The notes under the pieces are model-generated. The model did not search any database. It worked only from the letters and a program-made list of their open reading frames with translations, and was not told the DNA's origin. A stretch of DNA of 64,000 nucleotides from Ctenosaura bakeri (lineage: Eukaryota > Chordata > Lepidosauria > Squamata > Iguanidae): positions 186,001 to 250,000 of the forward strand of contig CAOLHI010002162.1 in the NCBI GenBank assembly GCA_948474755.1, read 5' to 3'. Below are positions 1 through 9,399 of this stretch, one piece after another. Made by a program: the position numbers and the translations under genes. Position 1 is the stretch's first letter. Every line of letters begins with the position of its first letter.

Positions 1-296
1 AAATTCCATATGCAGACAGAAGAACTCAGCTCCAAGGTCAGATTATTGTTGTGACTACTGAGAATGGGGAGTCAGGCAGTAAAGCCCTAGAAAAGGGGAT
101 TGTTATGATTAGCTAACAAATAGAATGCTAGAATGCTAGCCCATGTTAATTTAAAATATTACTACATATAAAGTGCTACAAATCCAATGCCGCTTTAGTT
201 CTGGCTTTTTGCAAAGTGTACAGTTGTTTCTCTTTTGGTTCCTGAATAAAAGTTTTGAAAAGCTCTTCTTTTCCTTGAACTGACAGCTAGCCTGTA
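1..296. other. NUBP2 intron DNA, nothing recognised
   Basis: This stretch is AT-rich, with no splice-bounded frame or repeat that I recognise. By position it is inside the NUBP2 intron before the exon at 3910. Confidence 0.5.
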
Positions 297-1105
297 CATA
301 ACAAAATCCTTACCAAATTTACAGATGATACACTATTGAGAAGGATAGCTAATACATTGGAAGACAGGGACAAAATTCAAAAGGGCCTTGATAAACTAGC
401 AAACTTGGTTGAAACTTACAGAATGAAATTCAGCAAAGATAAATGTAAAATTCTACATTTAGGCTACAAAGACCAAATGCACAAGTATAGGATGGAGGAT
501 TCTTGTCTGTAGTGCATGAGAAACAAGCCTTGGTATTGTTGATTGCAAGTTCAACCTGACCCAGCAATCATATTATTGATCTTACATTCAACCTGATCCA
601 GCAGTATACTGCTACAACAAAGAAGGCAAATTATATTATGGTCTGCATGAGTAGAACCACAGTTTCTAAGTCAAGGAAAGCAATAATTTTACTAGATTCT
701 GTGCTGGTCAGGTCTCATTTGTAGTACTGTGTTCATTTCTGGGCACCTCATCTTTAGAAGAGTATAGACAGGTTGGAGTGGGTTCAGAGAATGGTAACAA
801 GGATTATAAGAGGTGGAGAACAATAAGCAAATGTTGAGGGAGTTGGGCATGTTCACTCTAATGAAGAGAAGACTGAGAGGTGACATGATGAGCACTCTTT
901 AAATGTCTAAAGGGTTGTCACAAAGGAAGAGTGTAGATTTGTTGATCTCTGCTGCTCCAGAAGGGTAGGACCAAGTCTAATGGTTTTAACTTACAGGAGA
1001 GTAGATTTCAATTGAACATTACAAGAAACTTCTTGACAATAAGAAAAGTTCAGCAGTGGAACCAGTTACCTAGAGAGGTGGTATACAGCTGAAAACATAT
1101 GAGCT
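297..1105 (+). mobile_element. degraded CR1 LINE, 3' part of reverse transcriptase
   Basis: Translation in shifting frames gives a decayed CR1 reverse-transcriptase tail: KFTDDTLL, then MKFSKDKCKILHLG, then a stretch with the [24 protein letters not shown] block weakly preserved, and RKFLTI-like text near the end. Many stops and indels mark it as old. It lacks the ATTCTATGA-type CR1 tail. Confidence 0.75.
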
Positions 1106-1129
1106 AGAACAGTAGCTCGCTGTTTATCT

Positions 1130-2405
1130 GTTTGACTCTCCAACTGGCAAGCTATCAAATTTGCATCACTCCCCAATGTTGATTATCCGGTACCATTTAA
1201 CAGCTTTTCCAGGCTACTCCCAGCAGGCAATTTGATCAAGGTCAGTACACTATAGCTTCATTAGTTTTAACAGGAGGAGCCACTGGCTCTCAAACATTAA
1301 AAGAATGGCTAAGAAATGATATATTCAATTAATACTTTTGATAAAAAGCAAAGCTCAAGCTGAGCTACCTTACATGCTGCTGCACCAGAAATTTACTAGG
1401 ACATAACTGCTGTCCTTCGGTCATATGTAGTTGCTCCATCTAAAGGAATTACCTCAGTGGGCTCCCAGAATTGGTATGATAAAGATTACAAGGCTATGAA
1501 ATGGGAACTGTCTAAATTGATAAGGAAAGTGAAACATAATGGTACTACCAAAGCCATGTCTACCCTAAAACGGAGAGAATATAAGATTATGCTTAAGGAA
1601 AAAAAGGGTTTACATAGACAGTAATTGGAGATCATTGGGCCTGGCCCTTAAAGAAGGTAATGAAATCAAATTCTGGGACTTACTGCGGAGATGTCTTAAT
1701 AGCAAAACCAGTGGGCCCACTACCTCAGTTCCACCAGAGGCTTGGGTTAATCACTTTAAGAACATCTTTGGAGGGAATTCAGTTATACAGCATATGGAGA
1801 TTCATACTCCCAATAAATATTCTGAGAGGCCTACTGTCACCCCTGCTGAAATTAAAAAAACTGATTTCCAATCTGCGAAGTGGAAAGGCCCCTGGAGAAT
1901 ATATGATTCCACTTGAAGTGTTCATCATTGACATAGATTGGTGGGCTCCTATCCTTGCAAATCTATTTACATATATCAGCTCCATGGGTAACTTTCCCTC
2001 AGGGTGGAAATCAAGTATTGTTGTGCCCATTTTTAAGAAAGGGGACATGACAACCCCCTCTAACTATAGACCTATTAGTCTTTTGTATGTGGCCTCTAAA
2101 CTATATACTCAGTATCTCTCAAATAAGCTCTTGGAATGGGACAATAAACACTCTGTTGTTTATGAAGAGCAAGCAGGTTTCAGGAGAGGTAAGAGCACTC
2201 TAGATCAGGCTTTTATGCTGCACCATCTTATATGTAAATATTCTAGGGGTCCAAATAGCTTCATCTATGCTGCTTTTATAGATCTTTCCTCAGCATTTGA
2301 TCTTATAGACAGGCAGCGTCTTTGGCATAAACTGGATAAAACAAGCATTGACAAAAGATTGCTATGGCTCATCCAATTGTTGCATCAAGACAATTATCTA
2401 CAAAA
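1130..2405 (+). mobile_element. APE-type LINE fragment, reverse-transcriptase N-terminal half
   Basis: Two overlapping frames carry LINE reverse transcriptase: a linker around 1480-1770 (WYDKDYKAMKWELSKLIRKV, then FWDLLRRCLNSKTSGP), then WKSSIVVPIFKKGD, NYRPISLL, EEQAGFRRGKSTLDQAF and the catalytic-region FIDLSSAFDLIDRQRLWHKL. One frameshift lies near 1900. It matches the element at 9.4-14.4 kb in the block FIDxxSAFDxIxRxRLxHK, so both are probably one family. The clade (Vingi- or I-like) is not certain. Confidence 0.75.
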
Positions 2406-2409
2406 TGTT

Positions 2410-2790
2410 TTGTTTTATTTTATTTTAATTTCATTAATTACTCTAATATTCCACAAACTCAAGGCAGTGTACCTAGTGCTGCATCTCCCTCCTCTGCTAG
2501 GTTAGAGAGAGAGGTGACAGGCCCAAGATCGTTCAGTGACCTGGATTACATGGTCTACTTCATTTTATTTCTCTTTTTAAAAAATAACTAAGATTGTAAA
2601 GCTAAGAGTTCAGGAAGAGAAACCTTTTTTTGTACCTCAAGTAGTATTTCCCAAACATAAGCACTGTAGCAGCCTGTTGATAAGAGGTACTCTGCCAGCC
2701 ATGGATTTGACTAGCCCAAGCTATCTGGACTAGGTTTCCTCTCCTCAAGGTTAACATCTGGCTACTTGGAGTTGCTCAGATTGTGGGTGG
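2410..2790. other. intron DNA without recognised features
   Basis: The reverse-transcriptase homology ends near 2405. The following bases are T-rich and then unassigned up to the SINE. No splice-bounded frame is visible. Confidence 0.45.
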
Positions 2791-2797
2791 TAGCAAT

Positions 2798-3013
2798 GTG
2801 CCTTCAAGTCATTTCCAACTTACAGTGACCCTAAGGCAAACCTATCACAGAGTTTTCTTGTTAGTAGTTCTTCAGATGAGATTTGCCCTGGCCTTCCTCT
2901 GAGGCTATGGCTTGCCCAAGATCACCTAGTAGGCTTCAGTGCCCATGTGGGGATTTTAAACTTGATCTCCAGAGTTCTAGTGCAACACCCACATCGGTAT
3001 GCCACACTGGTTT
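2798..3013 (-). mobile_element. tRNA-derived SINE (lizard ACA_SINE2/Sauria-like), reverse orientation
   Basis: In reverse orientation this carries the family's conserved body: CCTTCAAGTCATTTCCAACT, GTGACCCTAAGGCAAACCTA, and a tRNA-like head with a B-box-like GGATTTTAAACTTGATCTCC and CCACACTGG. Six other copies lie in the window. The head of this copy is included in the tandem duplication that starts at 2979. The family name is from memory. Confidence 0.7.
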
Positions 3014-3222
3014 TCAACTTGGAAGGGGCTGGATGGTAAAATGGAAACAATAGGGAATGCTAAAAAGCAAGAGAAGCATCACTTTGACTATCACGAAGAT
3101 AGTGCAACACCCACATCGGTATGCCACACTGGTTTCCAACTTGGAAGGGGCTGGTTGGTAAAATGGAAACAATAGGGAATGCTAGAAAGCAAGAGAAGCA
3201 TCACTTTGACTATCACGAAGAT
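2979..3222. repeat. 122-bp direct tandem duplication, two copies
   Basis: Copies at 2979-3100 and 3101-3222 abut exactly, both starting AGTGCAACACCCACATCGGT and both ending TATCACGAAGAT. I count three mismatches over 122 bases. The unit begins inside the SINE head and runs into unique DNA. Confidence 0.95.
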
Positions 3223-3909
3223 TTCTTCTGTGCATGTAACAATGTCATTATGTTCATAGTTGTTTAGCCAGTTCATCATCTGCTGACCACCTTTTGGGGA
3301 TGGGTCTCTCTGTAAATAGCTAAGCTGATCCTCACACATGTAATCTGTCACTTGAGCTGTACTTGAAGCCCATCTTGATAGAATCTTCCAAAGTTACCTC
3401 CGCTGGCATATCCTTTCAGACTCCAGCATCTTGCTGAGGTGCAAGACAAGAACCTTTTGGAGATAAAAAGCATGAATTTGAGAAAACCAACTTACTAAAT
3501 TTTTCCACAGTGTGTCCCTTTAAGCACAGCCTCATTTCTGACAAGGGCTAATCATATGGTTGCAAGAAGCCACACTGTGAAGGTAACATCTCTCATCAAG
3601 TTCTGAGTATTCAAGGGGTATTTATGTTTACTCGACATTTGAAAAGATGGATTCAGCACCATATCCACCTTTTTTTCTGCCTTATTTCAGAGATACTGCT
3701 AGATGATCCTTCTGTACTTCAGATGCTTTGTGGGAAATTTGGGGACAGCTGCACAATGAGGACTACTTACCTACCCATCCCCTTCAGTGGGAATTTTCAC
3801 ATGGAACTGCTTTACTTGGCTGTCAGCTTCTTCTACTTCCCGTCCAACAGGTCTGTGCCTCTGGCCACTTCGCCCAAAGCCATAACATGTAACTCTCTTC
3901 TTCCTGTAG
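3223..3909. other. intron DNA leading to the NUBP2 exon
   Basis: No repeat or frame is recognised apart from the polypyrimidine tract and TAG acceptor just before 3910. Confidence 0.5.
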
Positions 3910-4020
3910 GCAGTGTCTGTGGGAGATGTGAGGCGAGAACTGACGTTTTGCAAGAAGACAGGATTGCAGGTCCTTGGAATTGTGGAGAACATGAGTGGTT
4001 TTGTCTGCCCACATTGCTCG
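3910..4020 (+). CDS. NUBP2: NUBP2, internal coding exon with the CPHC cluster-binding motif
   Basis: NUBP2 (yeast Cfd1 family) is a cytosolic Mrp/NBP35-type P-loop ATPase that forms the NUBP1-NUBP2 scaffold on which 4Fe-4S clusters are built for cytosolic and nuclear proteins. The exon reads in one frame for 37 codons, beginning [18 protein letters not shown] and ending in SGFVCPHCS. The Cys-Pro-His-Cys pair is the family's C-terminal motif that bridges the labile cluster at the dimer interface. A pyrimidine tract and TAG precede 3910, and GTGAGAG follows 4020, so both splice sites are good. The exon is 111 bases, phase 0 at both ends, and continues directly into 5736. Exons carrying the Walker A and B motifs are not in the window. 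The family assignment is by recalled similarity to mammalian NUBP2 and is strong. Confidence 0.95.
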
Positions 4021-4179
4021 GTGAGAGGCAGGTGCCAAGCCAAGCTCTGCACATGCAACTTTATCCAATGCTGATGACAGGTGTATGGATTTTTCAAGCT
4101 GGTGGAGGGAGTGGAAAACAAACTTGCCTGTGCTTGATGCTGCAGTTCACCTTAATAACGCTTTAATAATGTTAAATAA

Positions 4180-5580
4180 TGTCCTTAAGAACATTTCCCA
4201 CCAATTGCTTTGAACAGATGTGAAGCTAAATGACCTGTAATTTCTTTGTTCCAAGTTTTGAAAATCAGTATTATGTTACCCCTGCCCAGTTCGCTGATAC
4301 GGAACCTGATCTTAGAAGCATGCTATATATCTTAGTTCAAAGGCAAGTAACTTCACTGGTGAGTTTTTAAAGAACTCCAGATATTAAAGAATACCCTTTG
4401 ACCCAGTGATTTATTTGTTTGAAAATTGTCAGACTCCATCCTCATCCCTGCTTGTCTCCTTACTTCCCCTGGAGAGAGAGACTGGATATTTCCCCTATAT
4501 CTTCAACAGTAAAGACAGATGGGTGGAAAAAAATCAGTCAATCTCTTTGCAGCTTCCCCTTATCCAGTCTCCTTATCCTCCTTCAGAACTCCTTTGACAA
4601 TTCAACTGCCTCTCTATGTGACTTTCTGATCCTGGAATGATTTGTTGTTGGTCCCGATGCATCCCTAATTTTTCAATTGCATTTCCTTTGTGAAGTTTGT
4701 TTTCTTTAGAGTTAAAAACTTAACTCTCACTTGGGGTGGACTTCTAGTTTCTAATGGGAAGGGTTTTAAAAAAAACAACTTCTTCACACAGCTTGTTCGA
4801 CGTGCTAGTGACCATACTGAACTTTGTACTTTCCTTTCTGATCTGTGATATGCCTTCTAAGCTGAGCCTCTATTAATGTGGTTTTGAGTGCTCCCCAAGC
4901 ATTGCAGTTTTTTGGGTTTTTTTTGCTATTTCAACTTCATTTTTTTATTGTACCCTCATTTTAGAGAGGTTTCCTTTTTTGAAGCTAAATAGGACAGCCT
5001 TGGAGTTCCCTGATGCTTTGTCATTCACATATAACTTGACTATGATAGCATTGTGGTCGGTGATTCCAGTGGATTGAAACACATTCCTATCTTGCAGTCT
5101 AGGATTCTTGCATCATTTAAGTCCAGAGCTGCTTCCCCTCTGAACAGTTCCACAGCCAGCTGGTCTAGGGCAAAATCACATAGGATACTTTGACATTTTA
5201 CTTTTTGTTATGACTGAAGCAAACATTTATCCAGACAATCTGAGAATCACCCATTACTGCAACTTGTATCTCTGTAAAGGAGATGAGTACTGCCAATGGA
5301 AAATGCTTTTCTTCAAGATCCCTCCAGAGCATTTATTAGTATCACATCACATTTGGGGTCTCATTGTCACTTGCAGGCATTCTGTTTAATTTCAATCCCT
5401 TTTAAGGTGTACAGCTTACTTGACAAATGGTTCACAGTACCACCACCTCCAGTATCATTCTTGTAGAAAGTGTATCTAGAGATGACCATATTGCACTGTT
5501 TTTCTCTCTTCCACAGGGTTTCTTTCATTCTAATCCTGTAATGTGTAAGCCAAGAATTCCCGTTCTCCCATTTTGGCTTC
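4180..5580 (-). mobile_element. degraded CR1-like LINE, endonuclease end and RT start
   Basis: On the minus strand around 4960-5100 one frame reads FQSTGITDHNAIIVKLYV and then SKAVLFSFKKGNLSK. This fits the end of a CR1 endonuclease and its linker. Nearer 4200-4300 a frame reads IILIFKTWNKEITGHLASHL, a decayed form of the RT entry motif (IFKKG..DPxNYRP). Stops are frequent. The element sits between two NUBP2 exons. Clade assignment is tentative. Confidence 0.5.
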
Positions 5581-5735
5581 AAGGCTTCTGAAGTTACTTT
5601 AGAAGCCCGGAAATATATTACCTGTGATCCAGCAACCTCTGTTTGGTCACAGATTCCTCAGCCCTGGCTTACATTCTCCCCATAAAGTCTCTACTGTCAC
5701 TTATCTCTGCAATCAGGTTTTCTCTTTTATTCCAG

Positions 5736-5805
5736 GAATGCACAAATCTCTTTTCCAAAGGGGGCGGCCAAGAGCTGGCTGAACATGCTGATGTGCCATT
5801 CCTTG
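5736..5805 (+). CDS. NUBP2: NUBP2, penultimate coding exon
   Basis: This 70-base exon encodes ECTNLFSKGGGQELAEHADV followed by PFLG, the stretch that directly follows the CPHC motif in NUBP2/MRP ATPases. The acceptor is CTCTTTTATTCCAG just before 5736 and the donor is GTGAGTAC from 5806. It enters in phase 0 from the exon at 3910 and leaves in phase 1, with one base of the final glycine codon. That matches the two bases that open the exon at 34574. The intron before it is 1.7 kb and carries a degraded CR1 piece on the opposite strand. No frameshift or stop is present. Confidence 0.95.
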
Positions 5806-5876
5806 GTGAGTACTTTAATTATAATCCATGATACCCTTAGGAAAAGTTTAACTAATAAATAGCATTGTTGGGACTT

Positions 5877-5932
5877 TATAGATGGAAGTCTATATAGATA
5901 TCATTATAGATGGAAGTCTATATAGATATCAT
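5877..5932. repeat. 28-bp perfect tandem duplication
   Basis: The unit TATAGATGGAAGTCTATATA followed by GATATCAT occurs at 5877-5904 and 5905-5932 without mismatches. It lies about 70 bases after the NUBP2 exon at 5736. Confidence 0.95.
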
Positions 5933-6740
5933 TATCATTCCAGCACCAATCATGTAGGATAGCTGACTGTTTATTTAGCTCATTGATTTCAGGTGGAATG
6001 TAACCTCATCCAGTACAGACTGACTCCTGTTCCTTGATCTGTCTTTCAACTAACTGTTTTCTCTAGATTAAGTTTCAATTTGTTCACCCTTTTCCAGTCC
6101 ATTGCTGACAGAAGATGGTAGTTTAGTACCATTTTGGCGTTTGATGGAAAAGTAATAGAAGTGAGCATGATCAGCATACTGGTGATGCCAAACCCCAAAA
6201 CTTTGGATAAGGTTTTCCATTATTTTCTTCTAGATATTAAACAGCATGGGGAACAAGTTGAGCCCTGAAGCACTGCACAGGCTAGTGGCAAGATTATTGA
6301 ACAGGCATTCATCTGGCACCACATTCTCAGTTAGCCTCTCCAATAAGGATCAGAATCACTGTAAAACAGTGCCCCCAAGTCCTAACCCAGAGAGGTGGCC
6401 TAGAAAGATACGATTGTTGATGGTACTGAAAGTTGCTAAGAGGTCCAGCATGACCAACAGGGACACACTCCCCTGTCTAGTTCCCATAATAGGGAACCAA
6501 GGTGAACAAGGCTGTCTGTCCCATAGCCAGGCCTGAAACCAGACTGAAATGGAACTAGATAATTTCCTTCATCCTGGAGCTGGGAGGCCACCACATGCTC
6601 TTGAGCAATATACCTTGCCCGATATATTGAAGATTGGCCAGTTTCCCCTAAGATGAGGTTCAGGGAGAGACTTTTCAGTAATGACCTCACCATTGCCTTC
6701 TTTACACTGGATGGAAACATATTGCTGTTTGCATCTTAGT
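5933..6740 (-). mobile_element. degraded L2-type LINE, reverse transcriptase
   Basis: The minus-strand frame near 6500-6600 reads PFQSGFRPGYGTDSLVHLGS, the L2/CR1-group RT motif that follows DFLDPFQSGFRP. Further frames to the left carry LKLNLEKT, the L2 motif LNxxKTE. Frames are broken by stops. Confidence 0.65.
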
Positions 6741-6744
6741 ACAG

Positions 6745-6885
6745 CTCCTTGGCCATGGAAACCTAGAGGGTGGCCTTGGACCATCACACACACTCAGCCC
6801 CAGAAAACTCTTATGTTTGCCTTAGGGGCACCATAAGTCATAAATGACTTGAAAGTACACAACAACAACAACATTAACAGCAATA
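6745..6885 (+). mobile_element. tRNA-derived SINE, 3' portion
   Basis: The segment runs from CCATGGAAACC and GTGGCCTTGGACCAT through CATAAGTCATAAATGACTTG and ends in an (AAC)n tail, the usual 3' end of this SINE family. The tRNA head is missing. Confidence 0.65.
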
Positions 6886-7130
6886 ACAATATAGAACAGC
6901 CTCAATAGTCTCCAACTCAGGTTATGGGGGATCTGACTGCTGCAGCAAGACATCTTCCCTCTGAAGAGTTTTTTGTGTATAGTCATGCTTGGAGGGTGGA
7001 ATTATGATCTAGTCTCCAGCTTGCACTGGACCCTCAGGCTGCTATGCTTGGGACTGAGTCCCAGAGCAGTCACCAAGGTCATCTCAATACTGTGACTGGT
7101 CCCCTGGTAACCCTGTCATGACTGTGTATC
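6886..7130. other. unassigned intron DNA
   Basis: I recognise no coding or repeat structure here. Confidence 0.4.
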
Positions 7131-7133
7131 CCA

Positions 7134-7308
7134 GCAGAGGCATATCCAGGGTGGAGCAAGTAGGGTATGTGCCATGGGCACCAATACCAGGTAGGCTCAA
7201 AAAAGCTGTACAAGTAGGGCTTGGGGGTGGGGGTGGGGGTCAGAAGGTAGAGGTGCAACTTCCACTCTTACCCTGGGCACTGTTTACGGAAGATATGCCA
7301 CTGGATCC
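7134..7308. mobile_element. small terminal-inverted-repeat element (MITE-like)
   Basis: The ends are inverted copies: GCAGAGGCATATCC at the left and AGATATGCCACTGG at the right. A related right end is seen at 29568-29632 and a related left end at 25895-25985. The interior has a G-rich GTGGGGGTGGGGGT run. No coding capacity. Confidence 0.5.
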
Positions 7309-7689
7309 CAGTCTTCCTCCTACATTTCTGATCTTTGGGAATACATTGCTGATCTCTGGGAATCCTTCTCTGACTATGCTAGAGACCCTCGCTCACCAAG
7401 CTACCAATCCCATCTCCAGTCTCACATCACCACTCTCCTCAGTATTATGAACATTACGAGTATTCCCCTTGTCCAAGCCAGTCAGATATGAGCATCAATC
7501 CTGATACTCTAATTCCACTTCTCCTGACTTTTGGGAATTGAGGAGAAACTTCTCTCTGCTAGCACTTTCACAGGCTCCTCTGACCATCTCTGGGCCGATC
7601 TCCTTTGTGGGATCTACCACTAGTTGTATTGTCTGTTCAGTACTGAGGCAGATGCCTTCTCTTAGTCTGAGCAACCACTGGCATCATCA

Positions 7690-8460
7690 ATATGTGCAGT
7701 TCTTATAAAGGCCGTGGCCCCTCTTTTTCTACCATTGTTGCTTCTGCATTCCACCGTTGCTTCCACCAATTGTTCTGTGTCTTTCTCAGGCTCTACAGCA
7801 CTGTGATTTTTATATCCATGCCTCTCATGTCTCTCATTTCCACTTTGGTCCAACTGGTTTCAACTGTCCCTTTGGGTTTTGTGCTATTAGTGCTCTCTAC
7901 CTCTCTTGCGTATCAGATACCCACGATGGCTATCCAGATGGTTCCCCTGTTTGTCCCTCAAATCAAACCCTGTATGTTTCTGACTGGTCTTGGGAAGATT
8001 ATGGGTCATATTTTTCTCCTCCATCCTTGTTGTCTCTCCTGACATTTTCTCCAAAGCTTAACATGGCTAATACAACACTACTCTCCCTATGTGATGACAT
8101 CAGGCCATACAGTGAACAGATGCTCAGAATGGCAGACTCACTAGTACTGGAGACTAAGTCTCAGCCTCCCTATCACACTGTAGTTTCAATCTGAGAGGAG
8201 TCAGTTGATGCATCTGTGCAGGGAAGTTTCAAATAATCACTTTATCATCAATTCTCCCTCCTTTGCACAGGGGTGTTTGGTTTATGTCAGTAGATCTCAA
8301 GAATGCATATTCCACATTTCAGCCCAACACCATCATTGGAAATACCTGCATTTTCCCATGGGCCATCAGTTCTACTCCTCCAATTTCTACACTTCAGGTC
8401 ATCAACATCACCCAGGACCTTTAGCAACTGCCTTACCCCTGTTGTAGCCTTTCTTTGTAC
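7690..8460 (+). mobile_element. DIRS retrotransposon fragment (gag end and RT start)
   Basis: Near 8090-8160 a frame reads DDIRPYSEQMLRMADSLVLE, matching the DIRS Gag block (DIRPxxxQMxRMAxALGLE). After a deletion, 8283-8400 reads MSVDL and, in shifted frames, KNAY/FHISAQHHHWKYLHFPMG, corresponding to the DIRS RT motif SVDLKDAYFHI. The stretch is broken and lacks the catalytic site and recombinase. Confidence 0.6.
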
Positions 8461-8559
8461 CAGAGGGATACACCAAATGTCTGATACATCATCACTATAG
8501 AACCAACTGCTGAAAAAATAAGGCAACATAAAGTTATAAAAAGTGTTCAATGTTGCAGC

Positions 8560-9290
8560 AAACTTTTATCAGTTTATATGAAGACAATGTTTGGATTTTT
8601 ATTATCAGAGCCTGATAGAAGTACCCCTTCTTAAAATAAATACTAAAGGGATTTCAACAAAATATGAGTTTTAAATTAAAATATCCCAATTAAATGCCAA
8701 AAATAATTACAATAAATAGGAAGTATTTTGTTAGGGCACCCAGAACTTAAATATCTAGGTGTAATCATTATTACGAATATAAGTCACTTAATGTACAGGA
8801 ACTTTAAATCCACTTAAAATGGTTTAAGCAAAATTACTGGCCTAGGAGAAATTAAGACTGTCAATTACTAAAAAAGATTGCAGCTGTGAAAATATTCCCC
8901 AAATTTCTGTTTCTTTCTCAGACTATCCCACTTATTCCCACAAGAGCAGAATTTCCCTGTGGCAAAAAAATGATTACACAATTTATTATGAGCATAACTC
9001 CTCCAAAATTTCCAAAATGAATTATGTATAAATCATCCAAGATAGAGGAGTTGGCATACCACACTTAAAAACATATTTCGAAGCATTTCAACTTAAACAG
9101 ACAACAAAAATAATTATGAATGATGTATCAAGCCCATGAAGACAAATAGAATGTGAGTCATCCCCAAAGGAATGGAATATATGTTCAACTCCAAAAGTAA
9201 AACAACCTTAAAATGCAAAATTCCTTTCTAAGTGTACATTTATCACAATCACAAAGAACAGAACAGAATGATAAAAGGCCTAGTGAATAC
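8560..9290 (+). mobile_element. L1-type LINE fragment, region after reverse transcriptase
   Basis: The plus strand around 8730-8800 reads HPELKYLGVII, the L1/Tx1 motif IKYLGVYI that follows the RT domain. It continues as a decayed stretch resembling the L1 ORF2 thumb and linker, up to an (AAAT)n run. Stops and frameshifts are many. Confidence 0.6.
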
Positions 9291-9291
9291 A

Positions 9292-9316
9292 TTAAATAAA
9301 TAAATAAATAAATTAC
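9292..9316. repeat. (AAAT)n simple repeat
   Basis: About six AAAT units. It separates the plus-strand L1 piece from the minus-strand LINE, and may derive from a LINE tail. Confidence 0.85.
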
Positions 9317-9399
9317 TAAATAGAATAAATTTTAAAAGCCTTGAATATAAAATGTTTAAATATCAAATACAAAGTACATTGATACAATGATACAATTAA

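Noticed and set aside
2979..3222. The tandem duplication as a CRISPR-like or satellite array
   Set aside because: Only two abutting 122-bp units, no spacers, in a vertebrate intron.
3624..4166. A 180-codon open frame over the NUBP2 exon
   Set aside because: It is in the same frame as the exon only between 3910 and 4020; outside, it is intron with no family similarity. The splice sites and phases explain the real coding part.
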